64,000 bases of DNA from Scenedesmus sp. ARA3 (GCA_004335835.1 RWJK01000976.1:70880-134879), one strand, 5' to 3'. Positions 29,349 to 42,056 are shown, numbered from the stretch's first letter. The notes: generated from the sequence alone by a model not told the origin. Numbers and translations are program-made.

Positions 29349-32300
29349 GCTCAAGTCTCTCAAGCAGCATTTCACCAAGAAACGGACACAACAAGAGGCT
29401 GCCAGTTCGTCCCTGACCGGGGACGAAGACGCTGCGGAGCTCGTCACCCCCGCCACTGCTGAGGATGAAGAGTACAACAGCAGGCCCAAGCGGCGCTCCG
29501 TGTCCATTGATGTTACAGCACCACGCTTCGAGAGTCGCAACATTGACAGACGGACCTCTTTGGAGCAGTGGCATGAAGCCAGGAGAGCCAGGTAAGCAGC
29601 ACCACCAGCAGCAGCATGTGTACAGCCTGTAGGCAGCAACGGCTGTGTTGGCCGTCCGCACTGCTTTTCATCCTCTCAGGTGTTTATCAACCATGTCTTC
29701 AACTACAAATCTGGTTGCGCTGTGATATCTGCGTGCAGAAACTCAATGGAGGGCCAGGGCACAACCACTACGGACCGGCTGACTGTGTGCAAGGTGAGGA
29801 GAATGTTACCGCCGCTTGTATTGTAATGAGCAGCAGCTGTCGACAGCAATGCCACGGCAGCATGAGTGTGTGTACACAGTGCAGTGCATGCTCATGAGCT
29901 GTACTTCCAGCATCGTGCAGCACGCTTGATTCAACAATGGCAGTTGAAGCTGGACTGAACTCTCTCGACTTGTGTCGTATATCTCACATCTAGCAGCTGC
30001 ATGGCGCCTCACGTGCAGACGCTTGCAGTCCGTGTGCGCAAGAACCGCTTCTGCATAGTGTCTGTTTGTTGCTGACGCTGGCAGCCGTTCACATATCTGC
30101 AACAGTATCTAAACTTACGGCACCCCTGCGCCCCTTCACACTCGCTTGCAGGCTGGCACCACCACCATCGTGAACAAAACATATATCACGATCAAGCACC
30201 TGGGCAGCGGCACCTTTGGCCGCGTGATGCTGGCGTACAACGTGTATGACCAGCGCCTGTACGCGATCAAGGTCTGCCGCAAGTCCCAGTTTGTGCAGTT
30301 CAGCAGCGGCAGCCGCTACAGCCACGCCAGCAGGCTGCGGCGCGGCGGGCAGCAGGTGCACAGCAGCAGTTACAACAACCTGCAGTCGCCCAGCAGCGCA
30401 AGCGGGCACAGCTTCACAGCGCAGCGATGCGGTGTGGCAGCAGCAGCAGTAGCAGCAGGGCAGGCCGTGCACAGCTACAGCGGGCCGCTGCCGCCTGCCA
30501 ACAACGCCACCAGCAGCAGCTGCGGGGGCACAGGTGGCGGCGGCCTGGTGATGCAGATCAACGCCACCAGCACAGCAGCAGACGTCACTGCGGCGGCTGC
30601 AGCAGCGGCGGCAGCAGCCGCTGCAGCGTCCATGTTGGGCAGTGGCAGCGGCACAGCCAGTGCAGGCGGCTGCGGCTATGCTGCCTTTGGCTTTGGAACC
30701 ACTACTAGCGTGCGGCCGGGCAGTGGCTGGCCGACGCTGTGCCAGCCGCAGCAGCAGGCTGGCTGGTGCAAGCAAGGCCAGCTGATGCCGCCGATCCAGA
30801 CGCAGCAGGAGTTGCCGCTGCCGCTGCTGCCGCTGTCATCTTCAGACATGGCACAGCTGGCAGCGCTCGGTGGTGTTGCCAAGGTGCCGCCCCCGCCACG
30901 CACCTCACCCAATGCAGCACTCGACGCGCTGCAGCTGCAGCGCACCGGCTCGCGCAGGAACAGCTTCGGGCCCGGCGGCTGCGGCGCCGCTGCTGCTGCT
31001 GCTGCCGGCTCTGCTGCAGCTGCTGGCGCGCTGCTGAGCAGCAGCAGCACGGGCTGGGGCGGTGGCGGCGGCGGCTGCGGTGGTGCTGGCGGCCTGATGG
31101 GCACTGATTGCAGCACTGGCAGCCTCAGCCAGGGCAACAGCAGCGTGTTCCAAGAGGCGCTGATGCGCTTCCAAACTGAGGAGGTTGTCAAGGAGATAGC
31201 CATCCTTAAGAAGCTGCACCACCCTAACATAGTCAACCTGGTGGAGGTGATTGATGATCCGAACACAGATAGTCTGCTGCTGGTGATGGAGTATGTGGAA
31301 GGGGGCACGCTGGAGGCGCCCCGCCTAGGCAGCGCGCGCTGGCAGCCGCTGCCTGAGAAGGACGTGTGGCGCTACGTGCGCGACGTGCTGCAGGTGAGGG
31401 CGGGAGGTTGTTTTACGTGCGGTTGATCGACAAAGAAGATCGACAAAGAAGATCATTGGATGCTTGTGGGGCAGGTGTGCAGTGCGTAGCAGTGCTTGTT
31501 CTTAGTGGTGTAGTGTGGGTGCGGTAGTGTGGCCCATCGGGTTAGCAGGAGGCGTAGCTGGCACCTCCTGTGAACATGGTTACATCAAGGAACACCCTGC
31601 GGCTTGCTTGTGTCGTGCGTGCACTGACAGGGCTGCTGCTGCCACGTTTCTTTGCTTCTTTCCTTTCCTCAGGGCCTGGACTACCTGCACAGCCATAAGG
31701 TGGTGCACGGCGACCTCAAGCCAGCCAACCTGCTGCAGGACGCCAACTCGGCGCGCGTCAAGATCGCCGACTTTGGCAGCAGCAGCATCCTTGCGGGCAG
31801 CGACAAGCTGCTGTTCAGCATGCGCAACTGCCCCGGCTTCAGCACGCCAGCCTTCCGCTCCCCTGAGAGCCTCACCTCAGGCTACACGCCCAGCTATGAG
31901 ATGGACCTATGGGCGCTGGGTGTGTGTGTGTACATGTGGGTGTACGGCGTGCTGCCCTTCACTGGCGGGGCGCCCTTCATCATCTACGAGAAGATCCGCG
32001 GGCAGGACGTGATGCAGCCCAGCAGTGCTGAGGTGGGTGCGTTTGGTGTAGCGAGCTTGGTGAGTTGCAGCTGGTGCTGCTGGTGAGGCTCTTGCGTATG
32101 ACAGCGCAGCGCATGCTGCTGTTGAATGCGCGCCTGTACGTCGAATATGCCAGCTGCTATTCTCTGCATGCTCACAAACTTCCCTGACTGTGCTGCTTTA
32201 CACTGTATGATCTTGTTCTGATTACAGTTCTGGATGTGCTACTTTGTTGCTGCTGCAGGTGTCCCCTGAGCTGCGTGACTTCATCTCCCAGCTGCTGGAG

Positions 32301-32401
32301 AAGGATGTGATGCAGCGCCTGGACGTCACCGCAGCAATGCAGCACCCCTGGGTGACCCTAGGCGGCTCCGCACCCCTGGCCAGCTGCAGGCAGCACGACG
32401 C

Positions 32402-32442
<41 letters not shown>

Positions 32443-33741
32443 GCGACACCGGCAGCGGCAGCAGCGGCTGCTTGGGCCTGGATGTGAGCCAGGAGGACAT
32501 TGACGCTGCCATCCGTCAGATCGGCAGCAGCATGAGCGAGCTCATGGATGTGGTGTTTGAGGAGGTCTCGCTGCAGGCAGGGTGAGTGATTTAGCGTGCT
32601 GCTGTGTCCGGTGGCTGTGCTTTTTTTGTGCTGGAAGCAGGTGCAGCACCTTGGTGCTATTTCGCGGGGCACACACGCAATGAACACACAGGGCAGCTGA
32701 CACGACTGCGTAGAGCACTGTGGGCTGCCACTGAACACGCCGCCTGCACCTGACTGCCAACCGTCTGCGCCTATGCTGCACATGCGCACACACAGGCAAG
32801 AGCTGATTGCCGCGGGCGAGGTGGCCGACCGCATGTTCCTCATCGCGCGGGGCGAGGTGGAGATCCTGCAAGCGCCGCATGCTGCCGCCAGCGCTGAGCC
32901 GCTGGTCAGTGGGCTGGAGGTGGACCTGCTGGGGCCTGATGCGACTGACGCAGACATGTGGGACAGCACGCAGGTCTCCGACATCAGCAAGAGCCCGGGT
33001 GAGTGAGGCGGCGACTGGGAGATGAACAAATTAGTGTGGGCAGGCGGTCTAAGACAATCAAATGGTGGGCAGCAGGATAACAGCACATGACAGGAGCCGA
33101 GTTGAGTTTGGCGTTAGGCTGCAGGGGCAGGGAGAGTGTTTGGGCACTGGAACAGGTGATGGGCAGCGCAGGGGTGGCAGCACACTGACGTAGCATCTTC
33201 TTTCCCGGGGGTGCAACGCAGCTGCAGCAGGCACGGGGAAACTGCGCTGCGCCGCTCGCGTGGTTCTTGCGTTATTGCTGACGTGCGCTGCTGTGTGTGC
33301 TTTGCTCCCGCTGCCGTGCCTGCAGGTACCAGCAGCATGATGCTGCTGGGTGATGTGGTGGCGCCCTGGGACAGCAGCAGCAGCCACGCCGCAGCAGCGC
33401 AGCAGACAGTCAAAGTGCTGGCCGTGAAGGGCCCCGGCGACAGCCTGGGGGTGCCCCTGGTGCCCGGCAGCAGCAGCAGCGGCAGCAGCCGCCGCAGCCA
33501 TGATCGGCGCTGGAAGGTCAGTGTGCGTGCGCGCAGCGACGTGAAGCTGTTCCGGGCGCGGCTGGATGACTTGGCTCGCCTGGTGGAGGCGCACCCTGAG
33601 ATGGAGAGTGCTGTGAAGCAGATTGTGACGCAGCAGGAGACTGACATGATGGTGGCGGAGGCGATGCGGCAGCTGCGGCTGTACGGGGACTGTGCGGGGC
33701 GCCACACGCACGTGCCAGATGTAGTGATGGCTGTGTCGTAG
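29349..33741 (+). CDS. CaMKK/GRIK-type (SnRK1-activating) protein kinase with C-terminal cyclic-nucleotide-binding-like domain; 5' end unresolved
   Basis: Seven phased exons: 29349-29591, 29739-29793, 30152-31393, 31673-32032, 32259-32581, 32796-32998 and 33326-33741, giving at least 947 residues. The kinase shows LGSGTFGRVMLAYN (P-loop), YAIKV (Lys), HHPNIVNLVEVIDDP, VVHGDLKPANLL (HGD in place of HRD, as in plant GRIKs), KIADFG, the activation loop STPAFRSPE and MDLWALGVCVYMWVYG. A low-complexity insert of about 290 residues (Gly, Ala, Ser, Gln) separates the P-loop strands from the alpha-C region. A Gln run lies at 32404-32442. After the kinase comes a CNB-like fold: LIAAGEVADRMFLIARGEVEIL, then GPGDSLGVPLVPG and VSVRARSDVKLF...LDDLARLVEAHPEME. 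The GEL/GEM glutamate of the phosphate-binding cassette is replaced by Val, so nucleotide binding is doubtful. By family, its likely substrate is the SnRK1 T-loop (inference). Confidence 0.85.
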
Positions 33742-36700
33742 TGGGACTGGCAGGCAAGGGTGGTTGGTGAGCAGCTGCTGGTGAGCCTCTGCAGAGGTGC
33801 CTGGCAGCAAGCAGCTGCTGGTGCACTGTGAAGCAGTGCGACAGGTCCGGCTTGAGGGGTCGGCTGCAGCACGCTGCAGCGCATGTATGCATGCATGCCA
33901 GACTTCATGTCGGCTGCATCGAAGCACTGTGTGTGGGTGAGGGGGTGGCGCCGCCGCGTTGTGAGAGGTTGGCGAGTTTTGATGCGGCAGGAGGGTTTGG
34001 CGGCGGGGTTCAGGCACAGCTGCTGCCCAGTGTGCTAAGCAGGGGTGGAGATTGCACTGTAGCAGGGTCAGCAACTCGAGGTGTGTTGAGGACTGTTGCT
34101 GCGCAGCAGTGTGTGGCGCGAGCATGGGGCGTAGCCTGTGGGACGTCCCGTGGTGAACTCTGGCGGAGAGTGCTTCGCACTTGAATGGCAGCTGCACTGC
34201 AGCTGCGTCGCAGGGATCCCTGCCGGCGCATGTTTGCTGCACAGTAGCGCCCGGCTCTGTTGATGATGAGTGGTTGGTTGACACGGTGTGAGCTGCAATT
34301 AGACTTGTGCGTGGGGTATCTTGAATCAGGCGGTTGCCAGTGTGGGCGCAAGGCGTGCACTGCCTGCGCTGCCCGTCAAGCTCACTCGAGAGTGTGCAGA
34401 TGTGCACTGCGGCAGCACTGTGTTGGCAGAGACGGCAGCGGCACTGATAGTGGTGAATTTGCAGGAGACTGTGCAGCTGTTGTTGCTGTGCTGCTGTTGT
34501 TGCTGTTGTTGGCCTGGCTGATGGGCTGTGGCCTGTGGCAGCTGCCTAGCTGTGAATGCTGGAGATGATTTGGAGTTGGGAGTGGCCTGCCTCCCCAGCC
34601 GGCACCATATTGCGCTGTGTGAGCGTGGTGCGCTGCAGGTGGTCGGGCAGGCAGGCATGTGCTTTTGCGAGGCAGATGAGACTGAACAGTGGGGGTGCAT
34701 GCCTCTGTGCATATGCGACTGGCTGCGCTGCTGTGCACACTGCGAGTGCCAGGGAGATGCCGCTCTCGTGCTGCAGTGTGGCGTGCTGCGGCAAGCTGTG
34801 CTGGCATGCTGCTGTGGCGCCTCCACATGCACATGTGCAGCCAGGCGCTACTGACAGGGCGGGGCCTTCCTTCTATTTGCGCTTGTTTTTCCCCTAGCAA
34901 GCAACACACAACTGACCCTGGGTATGTGTGTGTGTCAATGTGTGTGTTACTTGTATACCAGCAATGACAGTGGCCTTGTTGCGCCAGTATCTGTTTGTCT
35001 GCGACTGGGGCAGATGTGGCAGGCTCCTGAGCAGGTTTGCACGCGGCCATGTGAATGCATGCCTTGCGCAGGACTCCCGCGTCACTCTGTGTGTGTGTCT
35101 GTGTACTGCTGGCGTGCTGCCTTGCACGTGACAGTAGAGGATATGCTTGCTTGCATTGCACAATGCTGCTGCTGCTGTCTGCTTGTGCTCCTGCTGCATC
35201 CGCGTGTGGCAGCAGCAGCTACGTGCTTTGCTTTCAACAGCTGGATGCAGCGTTTTTGGCGCATGGTCTGTGCAATGCCCTCGGCACTTTAGGAACTGTC
35301 TGCCGCAGCAAGCGGATTCATTGTCTGAGCGCAACGCACTCCAGCCGAGTGATGCAGAGAGTGCCGCACGCGCCATGAAATCTGCATGCATTATAGCGGC
35401 TGTCTCGAAAGCAGCTGCACGGCGCTTGCTGCACACAAATATTGCTGAGTGCATATACTGCTTTTGTGTGCATCTGCCCTGTCACACACTGCTGTTACGA
35501 GGGCAGCTGCATGTGTGTGTGTGTGTTGTTACGCGCGAAACTCAGCAGCTGATGTTATATGCTCTAAACATGCCTCGGGCAGGGCATGGAGTCACAGCTC
35601 CTGCCTGCCCAAGGAACAGCTATGTTGCTGCTAACGGAATGTGCTGTTCTCACACATTCGTGCTGCACATGCTTGTGTGCGCGAGAAAATACTCCTTGGT
35701 CCATTCTGTGGTTGATACTCTACCAGCGCATGTTGCTGCTCAACGTATCGTTGCAGGCACCTACGAGCGGCTTAGTTGGCAGCTGGAGAGCAGCTGTCAT
35801 GGAGTGCGTTTGAAAGGTGTTAGACAAGGCTTGGAGCTGCCTGTGGCGCTGTGTTGCACAGGACCCAAGTGCACAGGACCCAAGTGGGTCGACCTTTGAG
35901 GGCTGTTGTTCGAGCCATGCTGTAGCACCTTCTGTACATCGCATGCTTGCATGGAACGCCTGCAGGTGCCACCGTAGTTGACGGTTGAGGCGCCTGCATG
36001 CAATCTGGTGCTTGAGTTGTGTTTGTCAGGATTTGAGGCGTTAGGAGAGCGGGGACATGGGTGCACATAAACCGCCGCGTGTCCCTGCCTATGAGCAGGC
36101 TTGTGCGCTGTAGTGGTGCTGGTCTGGGTTCCTGGTCCTGCAGCTGCTGCGCTGCGGCAGCTGCAGCTCAGCCACAAAACCGAGAAAATGCATGTTTTCC
36201 ACGTTTAGATTGTGTGTGCTGAGAATAACAGGCGTTGTGTGGTAAGGCATCTGGCAGTGTGGAGCAGCTTGTGTGCAGCTCTGTTGCAGGCACGGGTGCA
36301 GAGCAGGCCGCACACAACTGCAGAAAAATGATTTGGCATGTTGAGCTCGTGGCTGGCGTAAGTCCCGTCTCTTCTGTTGTGTCCGCCAGTCACGTGTTAA
36401 CAAGGGCTGTTGAGTTGGCTTGGCTTGATCGTGAAGCATGTTTGTGTTGCTGTCATGCGCTACGCACGCTGTGCCGTTGCAGGCAGTGCATTGCGCCTGC
36501 ATGGGCTTGCCCGCCGCTGGCACCAGCCAGCACACGGTGCGCAGCTGTTGCGGCCACGCGTTGCGCGACATAGCTGTGTTGTGTATGCTAGTTTGATGCA
36601 CTGTGGGGGGGAAGGCTGCATTGCTTTCATCTCCCGCTTGCGACATAGAAACGCCAATCCGGGGTGGGCTGCATGCACGGCTGCCTTCCACGGCAAATCA

Positions 36701-38240
36701 CAAAAAAACAGCAGGTCAGAGGCCTGGAAACATGTGGGCAGCGACAACCGGGATGTGGGAACGTTGTGGGGCTGTGGGCTATCTCATGTGCGCTGTCGCC
36801 CAGTTGGGCAGCAGGGCATCCTGGACCTGATGTGTATGGGTGAAGGGTGGGGGGCCTGCACATTTCACACCATTACCAAGCGCCGTTGCTGTTTTGCTTT
36901 TTGTTGTGTCTCTTGGCGCGAGCCTTCACGGCTGCAGTTTGCCCCCCTCACAAATCTACAGTGGCTGGCAGCATGCAGCCACGGTTACTGTACGCTGCTT
37001 GGAAGGGTGTCAAACGCCGAGCAGCTGCGTTGGTCAGCAGCTCTTTTGCTCCATGCGCCGTGTCGGACATGTTGTGCACTTTGCCTGAGGGTTTGCAGGG
37101 CACATGGGGTTGCAAGCACGGACGTAGGTTATGGGTTGCATGGTGTGTTTCTGGCCGGCATTTGCTCTGCAGCAGCAGCAGCAGTGTACCGCGCTGCAGG
37201 TGTGGGGGTGTGTTGTGTTACGTTACTACTACGCAGCAGTGCTGTGAATAGCTACGCATGTATGAAGAGCATGATGTTGTGCATATGAAGTGCGTGTGTC
37301 AGTTGTCAGGACTGTTGAGTGAGCGTGCTACAATGTCAGCTGGCAGTTTTGTGGCGTGCTGGTGTGTGTTGTGCCGTGTGTTGTGTTTTTTTTAGGGCTG
37401 ACTCAACTGCAGCGTGCTGTTGGGAGGTTGTTGTGTGCCGCATTAGCAGGCTGCAGAGGCACATCCCACACCAGCAACAACCAACCAGTCGTTACTTGAT
37501 GGTGTGACGTGGAGTTGTTACTTGAATGCGGTACCTGCAATGCCTCATGTCAGGGGAGGTACTTGCGCTTCGTAACCTTTACTTGTGCATGGATCCTGTG
37601 TACTGCGTCTCTACTAAGTACTGTTGTGTGGGTTAACCGTGTGTATTGGAACATGTACTTGCACCTGTGGCAGCATTTATTGTCTGAACGGGTGTGCACT
37701 GTATTCTGAACATTTGTAACAAAACCTCATTGTCATAACACCTTTTGAATATACACCAGCTCTGGCGCAGAGCCTCACTGCACAGAGCCATTGCAGTGAG
37801 CAGGGTGCTGGCAGAGGCTGTCTACAGAAAGCTGTAAACAGAAAAGGCACATTGTGGCATGCAGAAATGCCACAACACTGGCTGATGCAACACTGCTGTT
37901 GAGCACTAAACACTAGTGTAAAGGTTTACACACATCGCTGCGCACGTGCGCTTGCCCGATGAACTCCTGTGCACACGTGGCTACCACAGTTGGGCATTCG
38001 GCAGCCGAAAGACCATGCAATGGCCTGTGGGGTGACCCCGTGAACAATTCCACGCGGATGCTATCCGAGAACAGCATTCTCAGGTACATACATGGGTGGC
38101 ATGCTTCAAGCATGCTACCTTCTAGGACAGCTGCAGCAAGATCTTTCCATCTCGACTCTCAGAAGTGGTGGGCTGGCAGGACAGTGACTGTGGCCATAAA
38201 CATGTCAGCCGCCTTCCCCACAAGCTCCACGCCGCTGCAC
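33742..38240. other. 4.5-kb TG-rich stretch with no recognisable gene
   Basis: The plus strand is rich in TGTG, TGCTG and GTGT. Many frames stay open by chance on both strands (for example 33058-34407 minus and 36410-37288 plus). Their products are Cys/His/Leu-rich, show no domain, and sit in no phased exon set. Short tandem duplications occur, such as GCACAGGACCCAAGTG at about 35855-35885. It could be kinase 3' UTR, a long noncoding RNA or plain spacer. Confidence 0.5.
37917..37930. terminator. Back-to-back TGTAA/TTACA, candidate convergent poly(A) signals
   Basis: TGTAA at 37917-37921 on the plus strand and TTACA at 37926-37930 (TGTAA on the minus strand) are four bases apart. The minus-strand copy is about 310 bases past the stop at 38241. 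A further plus-strand TGTAA lies near 37715. Confidence 0.4.
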
Positions 38241-38627
38241 TCAGCCTGGCTCAGCCGTGGCGCCTGCGCCTGCAGCCTGGCTGGCCCCCACCAGCTGCCA
38301 CGTCTGCTCTGCTTTGCTGCGCCCAGTCAGCACCATTGACAGCGTGTTGTGGTTCACCAGCACCTCCTGCAGCAGGCAGCGGCAGCAGAGCAGGGCCGCG
38401 GCAGGCCTGAGCGCTACTGAAGCCACAGGGTGGGACGCCAAACACCAATAAAGCCGATGTCATATGAAAGCTCGTGATGCGCACTAGCAGCCAATACCAC
38501 TGGTCAGGACAATACCTCCTGCAGCTGCTTCCGCAGCACACAACAGCATGCCAGCACAAGCGTTTCTAGACGACCCTCGCAGTCAGCAGCAACACACTAT
38601 GTGCTGCTAAGAGTCCCGCCTGTCTCT

Positions 38628-38675
<48 letters not shown>

Positions 38676-38717
38676 CCTCACCTCTGCCACACCGCCATCC
38701 TGCCAGTGCTGATGCAC
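38241..38717 (-). CDS. Three small minus-strand exons: possible C-terminal extension of the DUS gene, or a separate short gene
   Basis: Exons 38682-38717, 38516-38596 and 38241-38366 each have clean GT-AG borders and join without phase change. They give VHQHWQDGGVAE, then CVAADCEGRLETLVLACC..., then EVLVNHNTLSMVLTGRSKAE...AEPG and a stop. No start codon is evident. The last DUS exon has a possible GTGTAA donor exactly at its stop (CAG|GTGTAA at ~39067), in the phase that would join these exons, so they may form an alternative C-terminus. A separate gene with an unseen first exon is equally possible. No family recognised. Confidence 0.4.
38629..38673. repeat. (CAG)15 / (CTG)15 tract
   Basis: Fifteen CAG units on the plus strand, CTG on the minus (sense) strand. 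It lies in the intron between two of the small minus-strand exons, upstream of the 38596 acceptor. Confidence 0.9.
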
Positions 38718-39061
38718 CTGCAGCAAACCACGCAGCAGCAGGCAGGCACATCCACCCGGCAGGCCTCAACCCTTGCAACAGCAAACGAAGCCAAAAGTCT
38801 GCGTATCTATGTCTTGTCTCTGCCCACAGCCGCAGCATGCTGCATCGGTTCAGTGGCGCACCCCATGAACAGCACTAGATACTATGTGCACCCAGCTTCG
38901 CAGTCTGCCACATGCTGCTGTGCGCAGACAACTGTTTGGCAACAGCTCCGCCGTATAATTTGCATGTTGTGCAGCCACCGCCTAGGGCTTAGGGTTCCGG
39001 GGGAGCTGGCTCTGAACCTGATTCTGCAGCAGCATGACAATGTTCAATCCAGGCTCAGCCT

Positions 39062-39195
39062 TTACACCTGCTGGATGATGCGCTCCAGCAGCAGCTCGGG
39101 TGACACCTCGCCAGGCTGCAGCCGCAGCAGCTCGCTGCACGCGGCGCGCAGCTCACCCTGCGTGCTGAACACGTATTTCATGACCTGGCGCAGGC

Positions 39196-39244
<49 letters not shown>

Positions 39245-39885
39245 CAGAATTAGGCAGGTGATGTGGCAGCTGACAGGGGTTAGGCAGGGCAGCAGCGGTG
39301 CCAGGAGCGGGCCTGCAACGGAGCTCATGCCATGCAGCTGTCACCAGTGGAACAGAGGTGACCAATTTAAGCACAGCAGCTGCGCTATGCACACGCACTG
39401 AACAACTTTGCAATGGCTTGAAGGTGCGAGAACTGCAGTGGCCGTCCCCATCAAGCCTAAATCCCATGATCGTATGCAGTGGTTAGTTGACCTCATAGGC
39501 AAGGCAAAGCTACCTGTACAATCTATGTGCCCTGGCATCAGCAGGCATGCCCGCACCTTTTTGAGCCTGCCTATGCGCCCTGACCGGCTCTGCAGTTAAG
39601 AAAAAGATACACAGGCAGCCATGTATCTGTGTCAGCAGATACCAGCCACACAAAGTTTGAGAATGCACATGAACTACCAGAACTCATGCAATAGCACCAC
39701 GTAAGGGAGAGGGTCTGTCCAACGCGGTGTGTTGTAGCAGTACACGCAGCCGCAGCCACAGCGCAGTTGCTCAGCCAACCACCAAAGGCCTCGCAGCGCC
39801 TCACCACACTGTCTGCTGCATCAGCCTTGCCATCAAAGCCATATGCAGCATATCGCCGCAGAAAATCCTCCACTACATGCGCTTC

Positions 39886-39970
<85 letters not shown>

Positions 39971-42056
39971 ATGCTCAGCCCCAGAGCGCGCTCACTCTCC
40001 CTTGGTGCTATGAATGTCAGCTGCTGCTGCTGTAGCAGCTGCAGCGGCAGCGGCTGGAACACGCCAGGCCGCTGCTGCTGCAGCGAGGCTGTTTTATCTG
40101 CTGCTGCGGCTGCTTTGAAGTGCTGCTTGAGGCGGTGGAACAGCAAAGGGTCCTGCAGGCAGCACAGCAGCTTGATGTTGGCATTGTACAGGCGTTGCTG
40201 GAGAGCCACACATGCATGCACCACGCTCAGCAGACACGACTTCCACCAACAGAATCAGCATATTTATTGGTTGCTGCCATCCCTGCAGAAACATACTCAG
40301 GCAGCTACACCTTCAAGCAGGGTCAAGCTGCAGGTGCTGGTGCAGCTCACCTGCAGTGCTCCCCTGCCTACCATAAGGCCATCACACCCGGTCTGCTGCA
40401 GCATGGCCAAGGCACTGCCAACACTGACAACGTCACCATTGCCGATCTGCAACCCCAGCAGCACGCGCAGGCAGCCGCAAAAGCACAGGCAAGTCAAGGT
40501 GACATGCAGGCGGCAAGTGCTGCTGTGAAGCTTGCATGTAATAGCCGGGCTACCTGTGCTGAGACCTGTGCTTTAAGCACAAACAAAATGGAGAATTTTG
40601 TGTCACATGCAAGGCAACTGTCCCTGCCAGGCTACACAGCCCCTCGACATGCATGCATTCTGCCGGCTGCAAAACAGCAAAAATGCGCAGCCACGCACCA
40701 CTGGTATGCTCAGTAGCTGCTTCGCCTCCGCTATGAGGGCCCAGTCTGCCCTGCCATTGTACGACTGCGACTTGGTGCGAGGGTGGACTGTCACAAAGTG
40801 CGCGCCAGCTTCCTGCACACACGCCAACACGCCGCACATATGAAACAATCAACTTTTGCAGCCCCAGTGTCATCAACTACGTGCTGATTGTCGGCAGCGT
40901 GTAGCTGATAAACATGACATGTGCTAAGCGGCGTCAGGCTACATCCAGCATGTTTCGTACTGGCATCACTTGGTTGATGCTGCCTCAGACGCCATATGCG
41001 GGTGAGGTGGTTAAATGTAGGTCTGGGCAGCACTCACCACAGTGTGAACCACAACAACCACAACAACAAACAGCACACATGGTCTGGCACCAGCTGCTGT
41101 TGCAGCACTCAGCACCCCACCCACCTGCACTGCCAGCAGGTTCTCCCTGAAGAGGCTGGTATCAGTGAAGCCGCTGCGCATCTTGACAGACACAGCAGCA
41201 GACGCGCCCACAGCCGCCACCAGGCTGGCCACCACTGCATGCATCTGCTGCGGGTCACGCAGCAGGCTGCAACCCGCACACCACACACATCGCACACAGG
41301 AGGTGATCAAACTAAGTTGATGTGCAATTGAGTGATGGCTACGTCGCCTACAGTCTAATACCTATGACGTAGGATTCCAAGCCACCACCATTCAACACAA
41401 AACGAAGGCACGCAGCAGCTGCGCAAGTAAGAAGCAATTATAGCAGGCAGCTCTGATTGTACCGAAGAAGGTATCTGCTGGACAAGGAGATATAAGCTAC
41501 ACCAAGCAGATGATGCCTGCGAGCGCAGAAGCTTATGCTGCTGCCGCACCTGCTGCCAGCGCCTCCTCCAGTGACCACATTGGCGGGGCAGCCTGCAGCA
41601 AGCAGCACAACCAACATGAGTCCAGCGCGCGTGCTCCCAGCAGCCCAATGCGCCTGCTGGCTGTTTGAATTAAAGCCATGACCTAGCTGAGCCATTAGCT
41701 CAGCGAAGACACGCCAGCCGAGCTGCTGGACGTAGAACGCTGCACGTTCATGCAATTGCAACACACCCGTACGCACCGCAGTTCAGGTCTATGCGCGGTG
41801 CTCCCTTCACATGCACCAGCCGCTCCGCTGCTGCCGCCAGCAGCTGCACGTTGCTGCCCATGAGCTGTGCAGCCAGCGGCACGTCCCCCAGCTCAAACGC
41901 GTCATAAGCAGCACAGATGCCACGTGTGGTGGCAGATGGCTTGTCTGACCTGCCTGGCACGCGGATGAACTCTGCACAGCAGGGCCAGGCGATATCAGTA
42001 CTTTCAGCTGCGGCGTGCGTTTCTTCACCAGCTGCTACACAAGAGGCCAGCAGTCC

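Noticed and set aside
30089..31308. Minus-strand frames of 228 and 210 residues
   Set aside because: Shadows of the kinase exon 30152-31393.
33058..34407. 449-residue minus-strand frame
   Set aside because: It lies partly antisense to the last kinase exon and is His/Pro/Thr-rich with no domain or splice support. Long antisense frames are expected opposite biased coding sequence.
36410..37288. 292-residue plus-strand frame
   Set aside because: Cys/His/Arg-rich composition typical of TG-rich noncoding DNA, no recognisable segment and no supporting exons.
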